A DNA stretch of 64,000 nt from assembly GCA_963971285.1 (NCBI GenBank), contig OZ020258.1, positions 11,676,614 through 11,740,613 of the forward strand, in the 5' to 3' direction. The translations under genes were made by a program, and so were the position numbers. The DNA is from Astropecten irregularis. Lineage: Eukaryota; Echinodermata; Asteroidea; Paxillosida; Astropectinidae. Positions 47,301 to 56,325 of the stretch are shown here, piece by piece. Within the stretch, counting starts at the first letter, position 1; the number at the start of each line of letters is the position of its first letter. Under the pieces are notes generated by a model. That model was not told the origin of the DNA, did no database searches, and saw only the letters and a list, made by a program, of their open reading frames with translations.

Positions 47301-50300
47301 ACCCCATCCAGCCTCAGTGGAACTCTAAGCCGCCTTTGAGAGCCAAACATCACAGGTCTGCATTTTGTCGTTTACTCTTTGCCTTTGATCCCTCCCCATA
47401 CCCTAAGAGTTGTTGGAAATGCTGATCAATTAAACATTGTCTCAATACCGATGTCCTTTACAGATGTATCCTACTTCAGAGACTTGTTGGCCACAAAAAC
47501 GGCCGAACTGACTGGCCTGTGCAAGAAATGGGAGGTCATAAGAGAAGATCCCACTCTAAGTGAAGATGGTAAGTCAATTCAGGACATCAATTGACTTTTG
47601 AATCAAAGCAAAAGCATGGTTTATCCAAGCAAAATCCCTGTCAAAGTGAATAACTTCAACAGATCTTGAGAGAACTATGGCTCCCGATATGGACAGCATG
47701 GTGTTTTTTCGAGCCACACTGACAGAATCTTAAGAATCGAAAAGAACATAGCACTCGTGTCTATGGTAGATTTCACACTTGGATTAATCTTAAAGAGGAT
47801 GATCAACACTTAATAAACCTCGCTTTATTTGTTCAAACTATAATCATAGAATTACTTGACATGTGAGAAAAAAAATATTTATCTCACACTGAACACAGAG
47901 AGTCTTTTTGATGATTTTTCTCTCAACATGCTCAACCCGCAAGCTACCCCAAAATTAAAACTGTCTGAATTTTGTCAATGGGGGCAGCAGACAAATCTGT
48001 GTGATTTCGTGACGTCACATTAAAGAGCCTTTTCTTTTAATGAACTTTACGTTGTTAATGATAATCGTAGTGATTTGTATTGTGACATTGCACTTTGCTC
48101 AGGAAGTAAAACTCTGAGGTCCAACCACTGAAAAGCCTAGCCAGACACAGGCCCTAAACCGAGCCCTAAACGCCTCTGCAATAGAGCTGCTTAAAATCAT
48201 TCCTGCCTGGCTTCTGGATAATCATTAATGTTCATCATGATAAATGTGGACCCAATTTGTCAATCAATCAGTCAAATTTCAAAGTGCCAACAATGATCCA
48301 GGACAAAGTTAGGCAATGAAGTTGATAGTTAATTGTTCGAGGTTGGGGATTATAGAAGCCCAAGAGCCCATGCAAAAGCACAAAGAAAAACTGACAACAG
48401 GCAAATGTCACTCGGCTCGCCTTTTTGCCAGTGCGCATGGTAACAAAAACTCCTTTTCACTGTACACAGACGTGGCCACGAAGCAGAGTACGGTACGGAT
48501 GGACGGCACAGTCCGATCCTCCTTATCTTGTCGATCACTTTAGAAGTGATCCCAACATTACTTGTATTTTCCTTCCGAGTCTAACGTTAGTCCGTGGTAA
48601 CGCTACTCCACTAAATAAATGGACTCTGTTCTTACTTTTGAAAGGAAGTAGACTTCGTTCTGTCTGGATTTCATTTAGATTTTCGTGGAAATTCCATGTT
48701 TATTGAAAGCAATTCCTTTGAATTATTAGAAATGAAACATTTTCAAAATGTCGACTACACAGCTTTGTACGGAAGCCCATTAGTGCCAGATGAATATATT
48801 TATTTGACATCGGGTGTGAATATTATAAAGTTTCGCGGTTGCGTATTAATACATCTCTTTTCCTGGGGTGTGAATGTTTTTTGTAGTGGCCGCCAGATAA
48901 CTGGTACAAAATAATTGGCCGTGTTTCTTCAAAACTTGTGCAACTCATGGCTTAATAATATATTTCATATTTCTTAATATTGTTCAAAGAAATTGTATGG
49001 CTAAATGATTATTTCCTTTTGATCCTTCGTCAAACTGAAAACTGTATGAAAACAAATTTGCCATCCCAAAATATAAAAATCCTTTGTCTCTAAAATCCTA
49101 AATTAAAAATGAAACGAAAAAATTCCGTCCTATTTCAATGGCAAAAAGCTTTCAAAAAGGGCCCGGAAATACTCTAGAATTCATCAGAGAACATCTAATA
49201 TCCAAAAAAAATTCGGGGCCCTTAAGCAGGCCTCGCACCCCACGCCGTGGCTTCGCAAGTTTTTTTTTAAACACCCCCTTGGAAAAATCCTGCGTATACC
49301 ACTGCTCCCCCAGTATGACACGCATAATAACAATTATGTCATGACAGTCCAGATGATTATTAATCATGCTTCAAGGGATATCGTCAAACCCCCCACCGAT
49401 AGGATACCACTGCAATTTTGTGACAATACATGTATGTATAGGCCTACATTGGATCTTCGTCCATGTACCATGGAGGTATAGGAAAAAATGACATTCAGAG
49501 GTTTCACTTTGAGTGTGCCCCCCGTCTTGAAAAATCCTGGATCCGCGCCTGTATTGCGTCCATCTTTCATTCAATGTAGTTAGCCAACATCAGCAGACAC
49601 CTCTTCTACACCGTTAGCTGTGTTTGGCCAACAGCGCGTTCCGGTTTGAAAACGGTAGCGCACATTGTGTGCGTGTAGTTAGCTGGAGTGGAACGCACCC
49701 CTGGCTTTTCAGTGGCAGGGGCCATCCCCTAAGTCTCTCTCCTTCAATAAAAGCAAGTACGGTAAATTTGCATCTTAGCAGCAGTCTTGGTCCTTTTGGA
49801 AATGATCTACCCCTGCTGACTCAGTTCCGTTGTTCGTTGTTCCGTCTCCAAACAGTGTCTGGGGAGATTCGCTGCACAGTCGGCAAGGCCCAGCTCCTCA
49901 TGGACCAGCGGTTCAAGCAGTTCTCAGGGCTCGTGGACAGCTGCGAGTTTGGTCTGGGCGAGAAGAAGACCCACTGCTCGGACCTGACCGGATTCTGGGA
50001 GATGGTCTACTTTCAGGTATGCGACTTACTCTCAGATCATGGAAGCTCAATAAAGGAGGAAGACAAGTATGGAACTGTGTCACTCCTTCCGGGCGAGGAC
50101 TTTGTTCAGTCAGGATTTAAGCTTGGCAAGGCCTGGACGTTCAGACCTGAATTCTTCCTGTGGCAGCCCTGAACTTCATTGCAATGGAGCTGCTTGTAAA
50201 AATCAATCAAGCCCGGCTTCTGGATACTGTCCATCAATGATCAATGTGGACTCTATCTGTCAATCAGGTTTATGCCAACAATGATCCAGGACAAAGCAAG

Positions 50301-53300
50301 GGGCTTGAAGTTGATGGTTCAAGGCTAGGGATTATAGGAGCTCAAGAGCCCAGGAAAAGCCCAGGCCTGTCCCATAAATGAATACGTTGGGATGAGGGTA
50401 CTAAGCCACTCTCAGACTGGCATGGACAGTTGGACACGCGCCGTCCAGATTGGCCTACATCTATCGAAATAGCAAGCGCACTTGTCAAAATGACTTTAAA
50501 ACGTTAGAAACAGAAGTACAAGGAAGGATATATCATCAATCGAGAAATTCACAAGGGACAAGATATCAAAAATTGATACAAATAAATGGATAGAAGTGGA
50601 AGAGCACCTGCACCCCTGCCATGAGTCTCTCACCTCGTTCATACAAGCGCTCACTGCAGTCGCACAATTAGTGGCCTTCAATGAAATGACTTAGTCAGTC
50701 ACTTACAGTGGTCGATTTCACCAAACTCTTCATAACTTACTCTCAATCGTATGACTTTTGATGCATTGAAGCCCTACGTGAGATAGGCCCCCTACGATTG
50801 GTTATCCTTCGTAACTCGAGTTTCTATCGATCACAGGGCTTCGTGGAATCAACCCCTGGATGATTAGCCCCACAAATTCTTCTCATCATTCATAACGAAT
50901 GTCTCTATGCCCGTTCCTCTTCCCATCTATCTGTCCACAGGTGGAGGATGTGATGGGGATGTTTGCATCCTTGGATACACTGCAGGCCAATAACTGGACC
51001 AGAGCAGAGACCAAGAAGGCAGCCCCACCTAAGACCAAGAAGATCATCAAGGTAAAGAATGGTAGTCTTAAGGCCTTTTCACACGACGCTAAAAAATCTC
51101 AACCATTGAGAAAATTTCTCTCATGGTTGCGAAATCTTACAAAAGTGTCATCGTGTGAAAGGACAACAATGCTTGGGAGTGACCGACGTCCCCAGTGAAT
51201 CCTTGAGAAATTTTGACCGAGGTCCAGCCCTACAACAAAATTTCTCAAGGGACCCTTGCGAAGTGCTTTGCAATGTGCATGCGTGTGTTTCTATGCGTTA
51301 CATGACCTTTGCAGACCGCGCGCGGAACCTCAGCATCATGATGGTACTAGCAGCGTCTACATTCATGAAATAAATATTCCTCGCCTCAAGGGAGGCTTGC
51401 AAAATGTTACACTGTGCCATGTGAAATGAAGCGAAAGCGGCCAGCATAAAACCGTTTTGTAAGATTTCGAAACCATGAGAAAATGTCTCAATCGTTGAGA
51501 GTTTTTTAAGCATCTTGTGAAAAGGCCTCAAGGCAATGACAGTGGTCACCAAACAGTTTTCTTCCAAAGGTCTAGCCCTTAGCACCAAGGGAAATGGCTG
51601 CAGTCTCTTGCTCAAGTTATAGCACAGACATTGTCAAGAGCCACCCACTCCATGGGTACAATGAGGATGACATGAATAGACTTGACGTTATTTTGTTGAT
51701 ATGATTCGGTGACAGAAGTCCAAACAGCCGGCCAAGGCGCAGACCAGCAAGAATCGGGAGGCTGCCCGGGACCGACTTGCCGCCATCAAGGCTGCCATGA
51801 AGAGCCGACAGACGCGTGCCAAGACAGAGGACCAGAACGTCTTCCAAGGGGGCTTCTTTAAGATTGAGAGCCCTGTTCACAGCCCCTCCAAGCACTGTGA
51901 AGGTAAACTTAAACAGTCAAAGCTTTGAGAGAAATGTGTGTACCGCAAACCTTCTCTCATTGTTCCTTCTACCACAAACTTAATTAATTAATCAAATTTG
52001 CAACAGGATTAATTTTTTGGAGAGCCGACCCAATTTTATGCTTGAATTTGTTTGTGTTTTGGTTCTTCAGCTGGTTCTCCCTTCAAACCACGCCCTGCGC
52101 ATGTTAGCAGCAGCGACGCCTACAGCCCCCGCATCCAAGGATACACGCCCAAGAATGCCCGCAGGTCCATCCAGGGGAAGCTGTGTGGCCCGCTCAGCAA
52201 GCTGGTGCTCGGACAAGTGGGGACAGGCACCACGCCCGAAAACAAAATGGCCACACCCTCCAACAGAGCAGCTACACCCACCAGCAGGAGAGGAACGTCT
52301 GCCAGGAGAGCGACCGAATCCATTACCAAAAAGGCCACACCCTTCGGTGCAGTGACCACACCCGTTGGTAAAATGAACACGCCTAAGAAATCAGCCACGC
52401 CCATTCCGACAAGCTGCAGTAAGGAGAGCGCTGTTGAGGTAAAAAGAAAAACCATTACTCTTTTGTCAAACCTCAACTTGGACTCCTACTCTGGCTTTGG
52501 TTTCATTTCTGGCATCTAGTTTCTGTCTCTGGTTATCAAACTGGAAGCTCTTTGGAATGATTCCAAGCCATCTGATTTGAAGAAAACAAGGCCAAACCTG
52601 TATTTTCAGCTTTCGGATGAGAAAAGTTAAGCCTGAGAAACTCAAGTCTTCAGAAAGGCCAACGCAAAATGGAAACCACCTCCCTAAAGTTTCCACAGTC
52701 GGCAGTATTGATAATGCATTATTTTTTGTTTGACATATCCAGAACCCGTTTGCCAAGTACCTGGTGCCGACAATGCCCTCCGTCATCGACCTGAATGACC
52801 AGGCAGAGGATTTGATGCAGACAGAGCCCCAGCAGCAGCTGATGGACCTGGGAGTCAGGTCACGACCTCGGAACTCCTCCACGCTCCTCGCCGGACTCGA
52901 TGTCCAAATGTCACCCCTATCCCTGGGCGCCGGGAACACACCATGTAAGTTCAAAGAGGGACACTTAGGCAATGACAGAATCCCACTTCTGCCACTATTA
53001 GCTCAGTCCTTAGAAATCCAAATTTCATCTGGTTTTATACTGCTGACCACTCATCATCTTTGGTTTTTTACCAGGCACGAGAAGTCGATCCAAGAGAGAG
53101 GTTCTTCTGCCTGGACTCAACAGTCCTCACGTACTCCAGTCCCCCGCTGCCTCCAGCATGGTATGTGAAGATTCTGTCAGAATTCCTAACTTGAATAAAA
53201 GCATGTCTTGTCTTGCAAGAAGCTACAGGCTAGCTGAACGCAGAACCCATTCCCACTAAGCCTCCAAGTCTCTGAAGTTAAGATTCATCTCGAAGAGCAT

Positions 53301-55310
53301 ATGAGGTCAAGAGACGATCAAGCAGCTGCTTAATACCAATCCATTTTGGGGGTCTTAGACTGCAATCTGGGGCCAATTTCATAGAGCTGCTTAGCACAAA
53401 AATTTGCTAAGCATGACATTTCTGTCTTATAATAAAAACAGGGTCAACAACCAAATTTCCATGTGTTGTGTATCACTTGCAAATATTATGTGGCTGTTGG
53501 TCACTGACCACAAACATCAAATCGAATTTTCAATGGTACGTGGTTTGTTTTATTAGACCATTTTTGTGCTAAGCAATTTTGTTGTGCTAAGCAGATCTAT
53601 GAATTTGGACCCTGGCTGTATCATGAAATGAATGCATCTGTTTTGGTGAATTTGTTTTTAGACGTTTGGCTCGGATATCTTCAGCCCTCTGTCACTGTTG
53701 CCTGGACAACAGACACCATCGTCATCCCAGAGCGCAAATGACCTCATCTGTTTTGATTCACCTGTTCCCGTCAATTCAGGTATGAAGATGTTTCTTGTTC
53801 GTTTTTTTTTTTTAATATTGCTTCCTAGTTGCTTGCTTCAAAACGTACAGCTGGATATTAACCCAGCTGGTAGATCACTGACTTAATATGCTTTTTATAT
53901 AGTGGGTTATGTGGCTTCTGACTGTTACCCATGGGAAACATAAGTGTCTTTAGGGAGGCCCCATCATAGGGCTGGATAGCTCTGGGGCCAATTTCACGGC
54001 GCTGCTTAGCACAAAAGTTTGCTAAGCATGACATTTCAGTCTTACTAAAAACAGGGTTAACAACCAAATATCCATGTGTTATGTATCGCTTATGATTGTT
54101 CTTTGGCTGTTGTTGACTGACCATGAATATCAAATGGAATTTTTAACTGTGGTTTGTTTTATTGGGCAAGACATTTTTGTGCTTAGCAAATTTTTGTGCT
54201 TAGCAGCGCCGTGAAATTGGCCCCTGATGGTAGAGCACTGATCACTGGGTCATGTGGCTTCTGACTGACAATTGGAGCAAGGGGAGGCCGTATTGTAGGG
54301 CTCGATAGCTCAAGTGGTAGAGAACTGATATGGCAGTTAGTTGCTAAAGGTGTGTGACGTCTGACTGGCACCCAAAGCAAAAAATACATGTAGTTGACTT
54401 GACTATAGGCACATCCCATCATAGAGCTGACAGCTCTGGGGGTAGACCACTGATTTGGCAGTTACTTGGTCATATGCCTTCTGACCGGCACCCAGAGCAA
54501 GGACAGGTGACTGTAGGGAGGCCCTCGTCATAGTGCTAGACCTAAGATGGTAGAGCACTGATTGATGTACTGGGTTGTATGGCTTTTGTTGTATAGTCGA
54601 TTTGACTGCATCAAATACACACGTTGTACGTACAATGTAGGCTTTCACTTCCTGCCCGATTGCGAATTCGTGACTGTGTACTTCACTGATGCACTTCATA
54701 TGCTTGGAATGGTGCTGGGCGGATACCAATCGTGGAATTTTCTGGATGCAATGCTGCTGCATGGGTCGAGCCATGTGGCCATGTGATGTGCATGCGGTGT
54801 GCATTATGCATCGTATGCGATATGTTAACGTCTTTCGTGCGCGTGCGATCATCGCTTTCGGAAGCGAAAAGTTTGTTTCTTCTTGGCAATCTAATGGACC
54901 CCAAAACGACTGAAATTCAAGTATGTATTGTAACAGTATACACTTTTTGGGGTTGTTTTGAGACAAACGTCAGTCTACTTTTTTAAAATGTTGGTTTTGT
55001 TATGCAGTTTTTGAAATTTTGAAACTGGATGGTCAAATTTTAAGCAGGAGCCCGGAAATCCATTTTTAATGCACAGCTCTTTTCTAAACAGAGACAAATC
55101 CTTTCTTTATGAAATTCTACAGGACCGAGTATCAACGGTCAGCGGTCTGACACCAAACGGATGGGGCTGATGGACTTGATGAGTCAGGATGCTATCAGGC
55201 CACGACCATCGGTCAGGAGGTCAACAAGACTGCGCCACCACTCGGCCTTCTCCCCGCTGGTCGGGACAGAGTTTTCTGAGGCCTACAAACCGAACACGTC
55301 GGCCATGTAA
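41138..55310 (+). CDS. DLGAP5: DLGAP5/HURP-like spindle microtubule-associated protein, 15 coding exons, 956 aa
   Basis: Fifteen exons with matching phases give one 2871-bp frame ending in TAA. HURP is a Ran-regulated, Aurora-A-linked protein that binds and bundles kinetochore microtubules. The N-terminus (residues 1-140) is highly basic, with the family segment LQKWKQEKEIRKKL then MFKVFHV, like the human QKYKEEKQLQKLKEQ...GIFKVGRY. The GKAP-homology region starts with YFRDLLATKTAEL and continues through GKAQLLMDQRFKQFSGLVD and DLTGFWEMVYFQVEDV. Exon 10 has RDRLAAIKAAMKSR and GGFFKIESPV, as in human HURP. The C-terminus has DLICFDSPVP. Human HURP is 846 aa; part of the extra length is a hexapeptide repeat (about residues 363-440). 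Start: first ATG of exon 41128, AAG before it and G at +4. Confidence 0.93.
41433..41710. mobile_element. Foldback MITE in DLGAP5-like intron 1, with internal duplication
   Basis: Ends TATCACATGGTTTGAGG and inverse. The arms (about 60 bp) contain CGATTCTAGCTCCCGAGG. The left arm block is repeated at about 41551, so the element carries one and a half hairpins. Confidence 0.65.
41896..42071 (+). CDS. DLGAP5: DLGAP5-like coding exon 2
   Basis: Residues 80-138, phase 1 in and phase 0 out (GCCACAG|GTTTGT). Contains the coiled, charged segment RLQKWKQEKEIRKKLAAEK and MFKVFHV, the best N-terminal match to vertebrate HURP. Confidence 0.9.
42167..42415. mobile_element. Harbinger-like MITE family A in DLGAP5-like intron 2
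   Basis: 249 bp, GGGCCAATTTCACGGCGC at the left and ATGAAATTGACCC at the right. Left flank CTG, right flank CTT (decayed). Confidence 0.7.
42421..42950. mobile_element. Element family N in DLGAP5-like intron 2, with nested MITE
   Basis: Shares with 48.1 and 50.1 kb the blocks GAGCTGCT, CTTCTGGATA, ATGTGGACCCAATCTGTCAA and AATGATCCAGGACA-like sequence, and ends GGCTTTTCAGTGGCTGGGCC. A family A MITE (42698-42913) is inserted in it. Confidence 0.55.
42698..42913. mobile_element. Harbinger-like MITE family A nested in element N
   Basis: 216 bp, same ends, CAG on the right. It sits inside the family N element that spans 42421-42950. Confidence 0.7.
43079..43150 (+). CDS. DLGAP5: DLGAP5-like coding exon 3
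   Basis: 72 bp, exactly 24 codons (residues 139-162), phase 0 both sides, between TTTTCATAG and AAGAAG|GTGAGA. It encodes a short basic linker with RRVTRASSK, resembling the TRS and TRSA motifs of vertebrate HURP. Confidence 0.82.
43192..43358 (-). mobile_element. MITE family F copy in DLGAP5-like intron 3
   Basis: Reverse orientation relative to the 21555 copy, 167 bp, same ends and interior. Confidence 0.75.
43889..43964 (+). CDS. DLGAP5: DLGAP5-like coding exon 4
   Basis: 76 bp (residues 163-187), phase 0 in and phase 1 out (GTCGAG|GTAAGT), preceded by ATTCCTCAG. Proline- and alanine-rich linker ending RLSTRIAAGSR. Confidence 0.82.
44820..44994. mobile_element. TTAA-target MITE family E in DLGAP5-like intron 4
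   Basis: 175 bp, TTAAAGGGATGGTACAGAA at the left, TTCTGTACCATCCCTTTAA at the right. The AAAGGGA start and TTAA target recall Kolobok elements. Confidence 0.72.
45289..45616 (+). CDS. DLGAP5: DLGAP5-like coding exon 5
   Basis: Residues 188-296, phase 1 in (acceptor GACAACCAAG) and phase 2 out (AAAGGAAG|GTAAGA). It has an alanine-lysine-rich stretch, then SFAPSQFTFDFHFEPMSPAS, which aligns with human SFAPKDFMFQPLDG and its following TPMTPRSANAF segment. Confidence 0.88.
45703..45928. mobile_element. Harbinger-like MITE family J in DLGAP5-like intron 5
   Basis: 226 bp with ends GGGCGTTTACGAAACGGAGG and inverse, ATA on both flanks. Matches the 10213 copy over much of its length in inverse orientation. 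Confidence 0.7.
46031..46168. mobile_element. Harbinger-like MITE family B in DLGAP5-like intron 5
   Basis: 138 bp, CTG on the left, GGGTCGATTTCACAAAG left end, GGTGAAATCGGCCC right end. Confidence 0.65.
46571..47025 (+). CDS. DLGAP5: DLGAP5-like coding exon 6, with hexapeptide repeat
   Basis: Residues 297-448, phase 2 in (ACATCTCAG) and phase 1 out (AAAGAAG|GTACTA). It starts with an arginine-rich patch (RRRRSTTPEPL), then a serine-rich acidic stretch, then 13 in-frame copies of an 18-bp unit encoding (V/K)EP(Q/E)MS. The repeat is not seen in human HURP. Confidence 0.87.
46767..47000 (+). repeat. Coding minisatellite, 18-bp unit x 13 in DLGAP5-like exon 6
   Basis: Exactly 234 bp, or 13 units of 18 bp. 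Units read KEPEMG, VEPQLS, VEPQMS (three times), VESEMS, VEPEMS (twice), KEPQMS, IEPQMS, KEPEIS, QEPEIS and KEPETD. It is acidic and probably disordered. Both strands are open over it, but the antisense frames are by-products of a unit divisible by three. Copy number is likely polymorphic. Confidence 0.92.
47464..47568 (+). CDS. DLGAP5: DLGAP5-like coding exon 7
   Basis: Residues 449-483, phase 1 both sides, between CCTTTACAG and GAAGATG|GTAAGT. It encodes SYFRDLLATKTAELTGLCKK, the start of the GKAP-homology domain (human PYFRNILQSETEKLTSHCFE). Confidence 0.92.
48121..49727. mobile_element. Element family N in DLGAP5-like intron 7, split by element M
   Basis: Left part 48121-48378 starts CCACTGAAAAGCC; right end GGCTTTTCAGTGGCAGGGGCC near 49705-49727 is its inverse. 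The 1.17-kb family M copy lies between. Confidence 0.5.
48379..49548. mobile_element. Element family M, left-truncated copy in DLGAP5-like intron 7
   Basis: About 1170 bp, direct orientation to 31199-32422, ending CCTGGATCCGCGC. It splits a family N element, with N sequence before 48378 and N end sequence near 49700-49725. Confidence 0.65.
49856..50016 (+). CDS. DLGAP5: DLGAP5-like coding exon 8
   Basis: Residues 484-537, phase 1 in (CCAAACAG) and phase 0 out (TTTCAG|GTATGC). The most conserved exon: IRCTVGKAQLLMDQRFKQF, then GLVDSCEFG and HCSDLTGFWEMVYFQ. Human HURP has RTAVGQTRLLMKERFKQFEG and CTDLDGFWDMVSFQ. This is the diagnostic core of the family. Confidence 0.95.
50127..50377. mobile_element. 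Element family N in DLGAP5-like intron 8
   Basis: About 250 bp, starts GGCAAGGCCTGGACG, ends AAAAGCCCAGGCCTGTCC, with the shared interior blocks. It begins 110 bp after exon 8. Confidence 0.5.
50709..50855. mobile_element. Harbinger-like MITE family B in DLGAP5-like intron 8
   Basis: 147 bp in reverse orientation to the other copies. Flanks CAG and CTG (CWG). Confidence 0.6.
50941..51051 (+). CDS. DLGAP5: DLGAP5-like coding exon 9
   Basis: 111 bp, 37 codons (residues 538-574), phase 0 both sides, between CTGTCCACAG and ATCATCAAG|GTAAAG. VEDVMGMFASLDTLQANNW completes the GKAP core (human IEDVIHKFNNLIKLEESGW). A lysine-rich linker follows. Confidence 0.9.
51070..51528. mobile_element. MITE family I in DLGAP5-like intron 9
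   Basis: About 459 bp with roughly 40-bp imperfect inverted ends beginning AGGCCTTTTCACACGACGC. Fills most of intron 9. Confidence 0.65.
51716..51902 (+). CDS. DLGAP5: DLGAP5-like coding exon 10
   Basis: Residues 575-636, phase 0 in (GGTGACAG) and phase 1 out (TGTGAAG|GTAAAC). It encodes NREAARDRLAAIKAAMKSR and FQGGFFKIESPV, matching human ARNRLAAIKNAMRER and DAGFFRVESPV. It has no internal start codon, so a simple ORF scan misses it. Confidence 0.92.
52071..52438 (+). CDS. DLGAP5: DLGAP5-like coding exon 11
   Basis: Residues 637-759, phase 1 in (GGTTCTTCAG) and phase 0 out (GTTGAG|GTAAAA). Basic, low-complexity sequence with many TP dipeptides (TPEN, TPSN, TPTS, TPFG, TPVG, TPKK, TPIP). 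These are minimal proline-directed kinase sites, which suits a mitotic CDK1 or Aurora-A substrate. Confidence 0.87.
52743..52944 (+). CDS. DLGAP5: DLGAP5-like coding exon 12
   Basis: Residues 760-826, phase 0 in (CATATCCAG) and phase 1 out (ACACCAT|GTAAGT). Encodes NPFAKYLVPTMPSVIDLNDQ, then STLLAGLDVQMSPLSLGAG. It aligns loosely with the serine- and leucine-rich C-terminal part of vertebrate HURP. Confidence 0.85.
53075..53160 (+). CDS. DLGAP5: DLGAP5-like coding exon 13
   Basis: 86 bp (residues 827-855), phase 1 in (TTTTTTACCAG) and phase 0 out (AGCATG|GTATGT). Encodes CTRSRSKREVLLPGLNSP. Identity rests mostly on splice signals and phase continuity. Confidence 0.8.
53370..53611. mobile_element. 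Harbinger-like MITE family A in DLGAP5-like intron 13, CTG duplication
   Basis: 242 bp, flanked by CTG at 53367-53369 and 53612-53614. Confidence 0.75.
53662..53779 (+). CDS. DLGAP5: DLGAP5-like coding exon 14
   Basis: Residues 856-894, phase 0 in (TTGTTTTTAG) and phase 1 out (AATTCAG|GTATGA). It ends with NDLICFDSPVPVNS, similar in position and character to the human C-terminal GGNLITFSPLQP motif. Confidence 0.85.
53857..54600 (+). repeat. Tandem tRNA-like array in DLGAP5-like intron 14
   Basis: Four to five diverged units of about 85-126 bp. Each has a GGGCTxGATAGCTC...GGTAGAGCACTGAT stretch resembling a tRNA acceptor and D arm with A box, then a GTCATGTGGCTTCTGAC and GGCACCCAGAGCAAGG tail. 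Unit starts are near 53972, 54298, 54424 and 54535. One unit is split by a family A MITE. Confidence 0.55.
53985..54223. mobile_element. Harbinger-like MITE family A in tRNA-like array, CTG duplication
   Basis: 239 bp, flanked by CTG at 53982-53984 and 54224-54226. Removing it and one CTG restores the array sequence TAGCTCTGATGGTAG, a clean demonstration of the target duplication. Confidence 0.82.
55123..55310 (+). CDS. DLGAP5: DLGAP5-like coding exon 15 (terminal)
   Basis: Residues 895-956 plus TAA, phase 1 in (AAATTCTACAG). Encodes a basic tail (RMGLMDLMSQDAIRPRPSV, then RRSTRLRHHS). AATAAA hexamers occur far downstream (near 57377 and 57707), so the poly(A) site is not assigned. Confidence 0.87.
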
Positions 55311-55425
55311 ATATCTATCCTGTCCCATCAGACAAAGTCTGAAGAAAAAAAACCTCAAAACAAGCTTTGAATGGAACGATGTATAAAGATAATGTAACTT
55401 GTCTTTTGGACAGCCAGTGAAACAG

Positions 55426-55645
55426 GGGCCAATTTCATAGAGCTGCTTAAGCACAAAATTTGCTTAAGCATGAAAAGTCTTCCTTGATCAAACAGAATTG
55501 CTAACCAAATTTTGAATTGATTACTGCTTTTGACTTGTATTCAGCCATTGTTTGCTGATGAGCATAACATTCACAAGGAGTTTTGGCTGGCATTTATAAA
55601 GGCTTTTGGTGCTTAAGCAAATTTTGGTGCTCTATGAAATTGGCC
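55426..55645. mobile_element. Harbinger-like MITE family A variant (CTTAAGCAC type)
   Basis: 220 bp, GGGCCAATTTCATAGAGC left end, ATGAAATTGGCC right end, CAG on both sides with one extra base at right. The interior differs from typical family A and matches the copy at 58895. Confidence 0.65.
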
Positions 55646-55716
55646 ACAGGCTGACGGCTTCTTCTCAAGTTGAGCCGTTTTAGAAATTGACCCTTAATCA
55701 AATGCTGTTCATACTA

Positions 55717-55962
55717 GGGCCAATTTCATGGAGCTGCTAAGCACAAAAATTTGCTTACCACAAAAATGTCTTGCCCAGTATTAAAAACAAACCACCGTTA
55801 AAAATTCCATTTGATGTTCATGGTCAGCCAACAACAGCCAAAGAACAAGCACAATTTATTCAACACATGGAAATTTGGTTGTTAACCCTGTTTGTATTAA
55901 GACAGAAGTTTCATGCTTTAATAGCAAATTTTTTATGCTAAGCAGCGCCGTGAAATTGGCCC
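55717..55962. mobile_element. Harbinger-like MITE family A, 3' of DLGAP5-like gene
   Basis: 246 bp in the reverse orientation to most copies. Right flank CAG, left flank CTA. Confidence 0.7.
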
Positions 55963-56211
55963 CAGTATACAGCATTGTGTAAATATTCAAAAGGTAGAGA
56001 TATACAAACAGTTAATGTGAATATAACTTGTCTTGGTGATTTAATGTTCCTATTTTTTTTCTGTTTTTGTTCCTCTGTTCATTTATACGTCTATTCTTTC
56101 AGTTCGCCAGCCGGTCATTTGTACATTCGTTCCTATTTTCATTAATTGGGCCATTCATTAGTCCATTCTTTCATATTTTTATCAAATATGTTGCTTTGTT
56201 TTGTTAGAAAG

Positions 56212-56325
56212 ATCCTGCTAGTTTGCTTGGATCGAAACGTCAGGTCCTCCTAAACTCAGCATTTTATATGATTTCAGGTCATTTGTTTGGTTGGTGAGCA
56301 TGATGCAGCAGTTTATTACTTTTTT
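56212..56325 (+). repeat. Dispersed repeat with hammerhead-like core, copy
   Basis: AGAAAGATCCTGCTAG, a short insertion, GGATCGAAACGTCAGG, CTCAGCATTTTATATGA, then GAGCATGATGCAGCAGTTTA. The (stem)-CGAAACGTC order resembles the hammerhead motifs of Penelope-like elements and retrozymes. Confidence 0.5.

Noticed and set aside
49624-50172. 182-codon frame around DLGAP5-like exon 8
   Set aside because: Only 49856-50016 is the exon. The rest is intron and transposon sequence read through in the same frame.
54403-54966. Minus-strand frame of 187 codons in DLGAP5-like intron 14
   Set aside because: It runs through the tRNA-like array, has mixed low-quality composition and no recognisable domain or splice structure.
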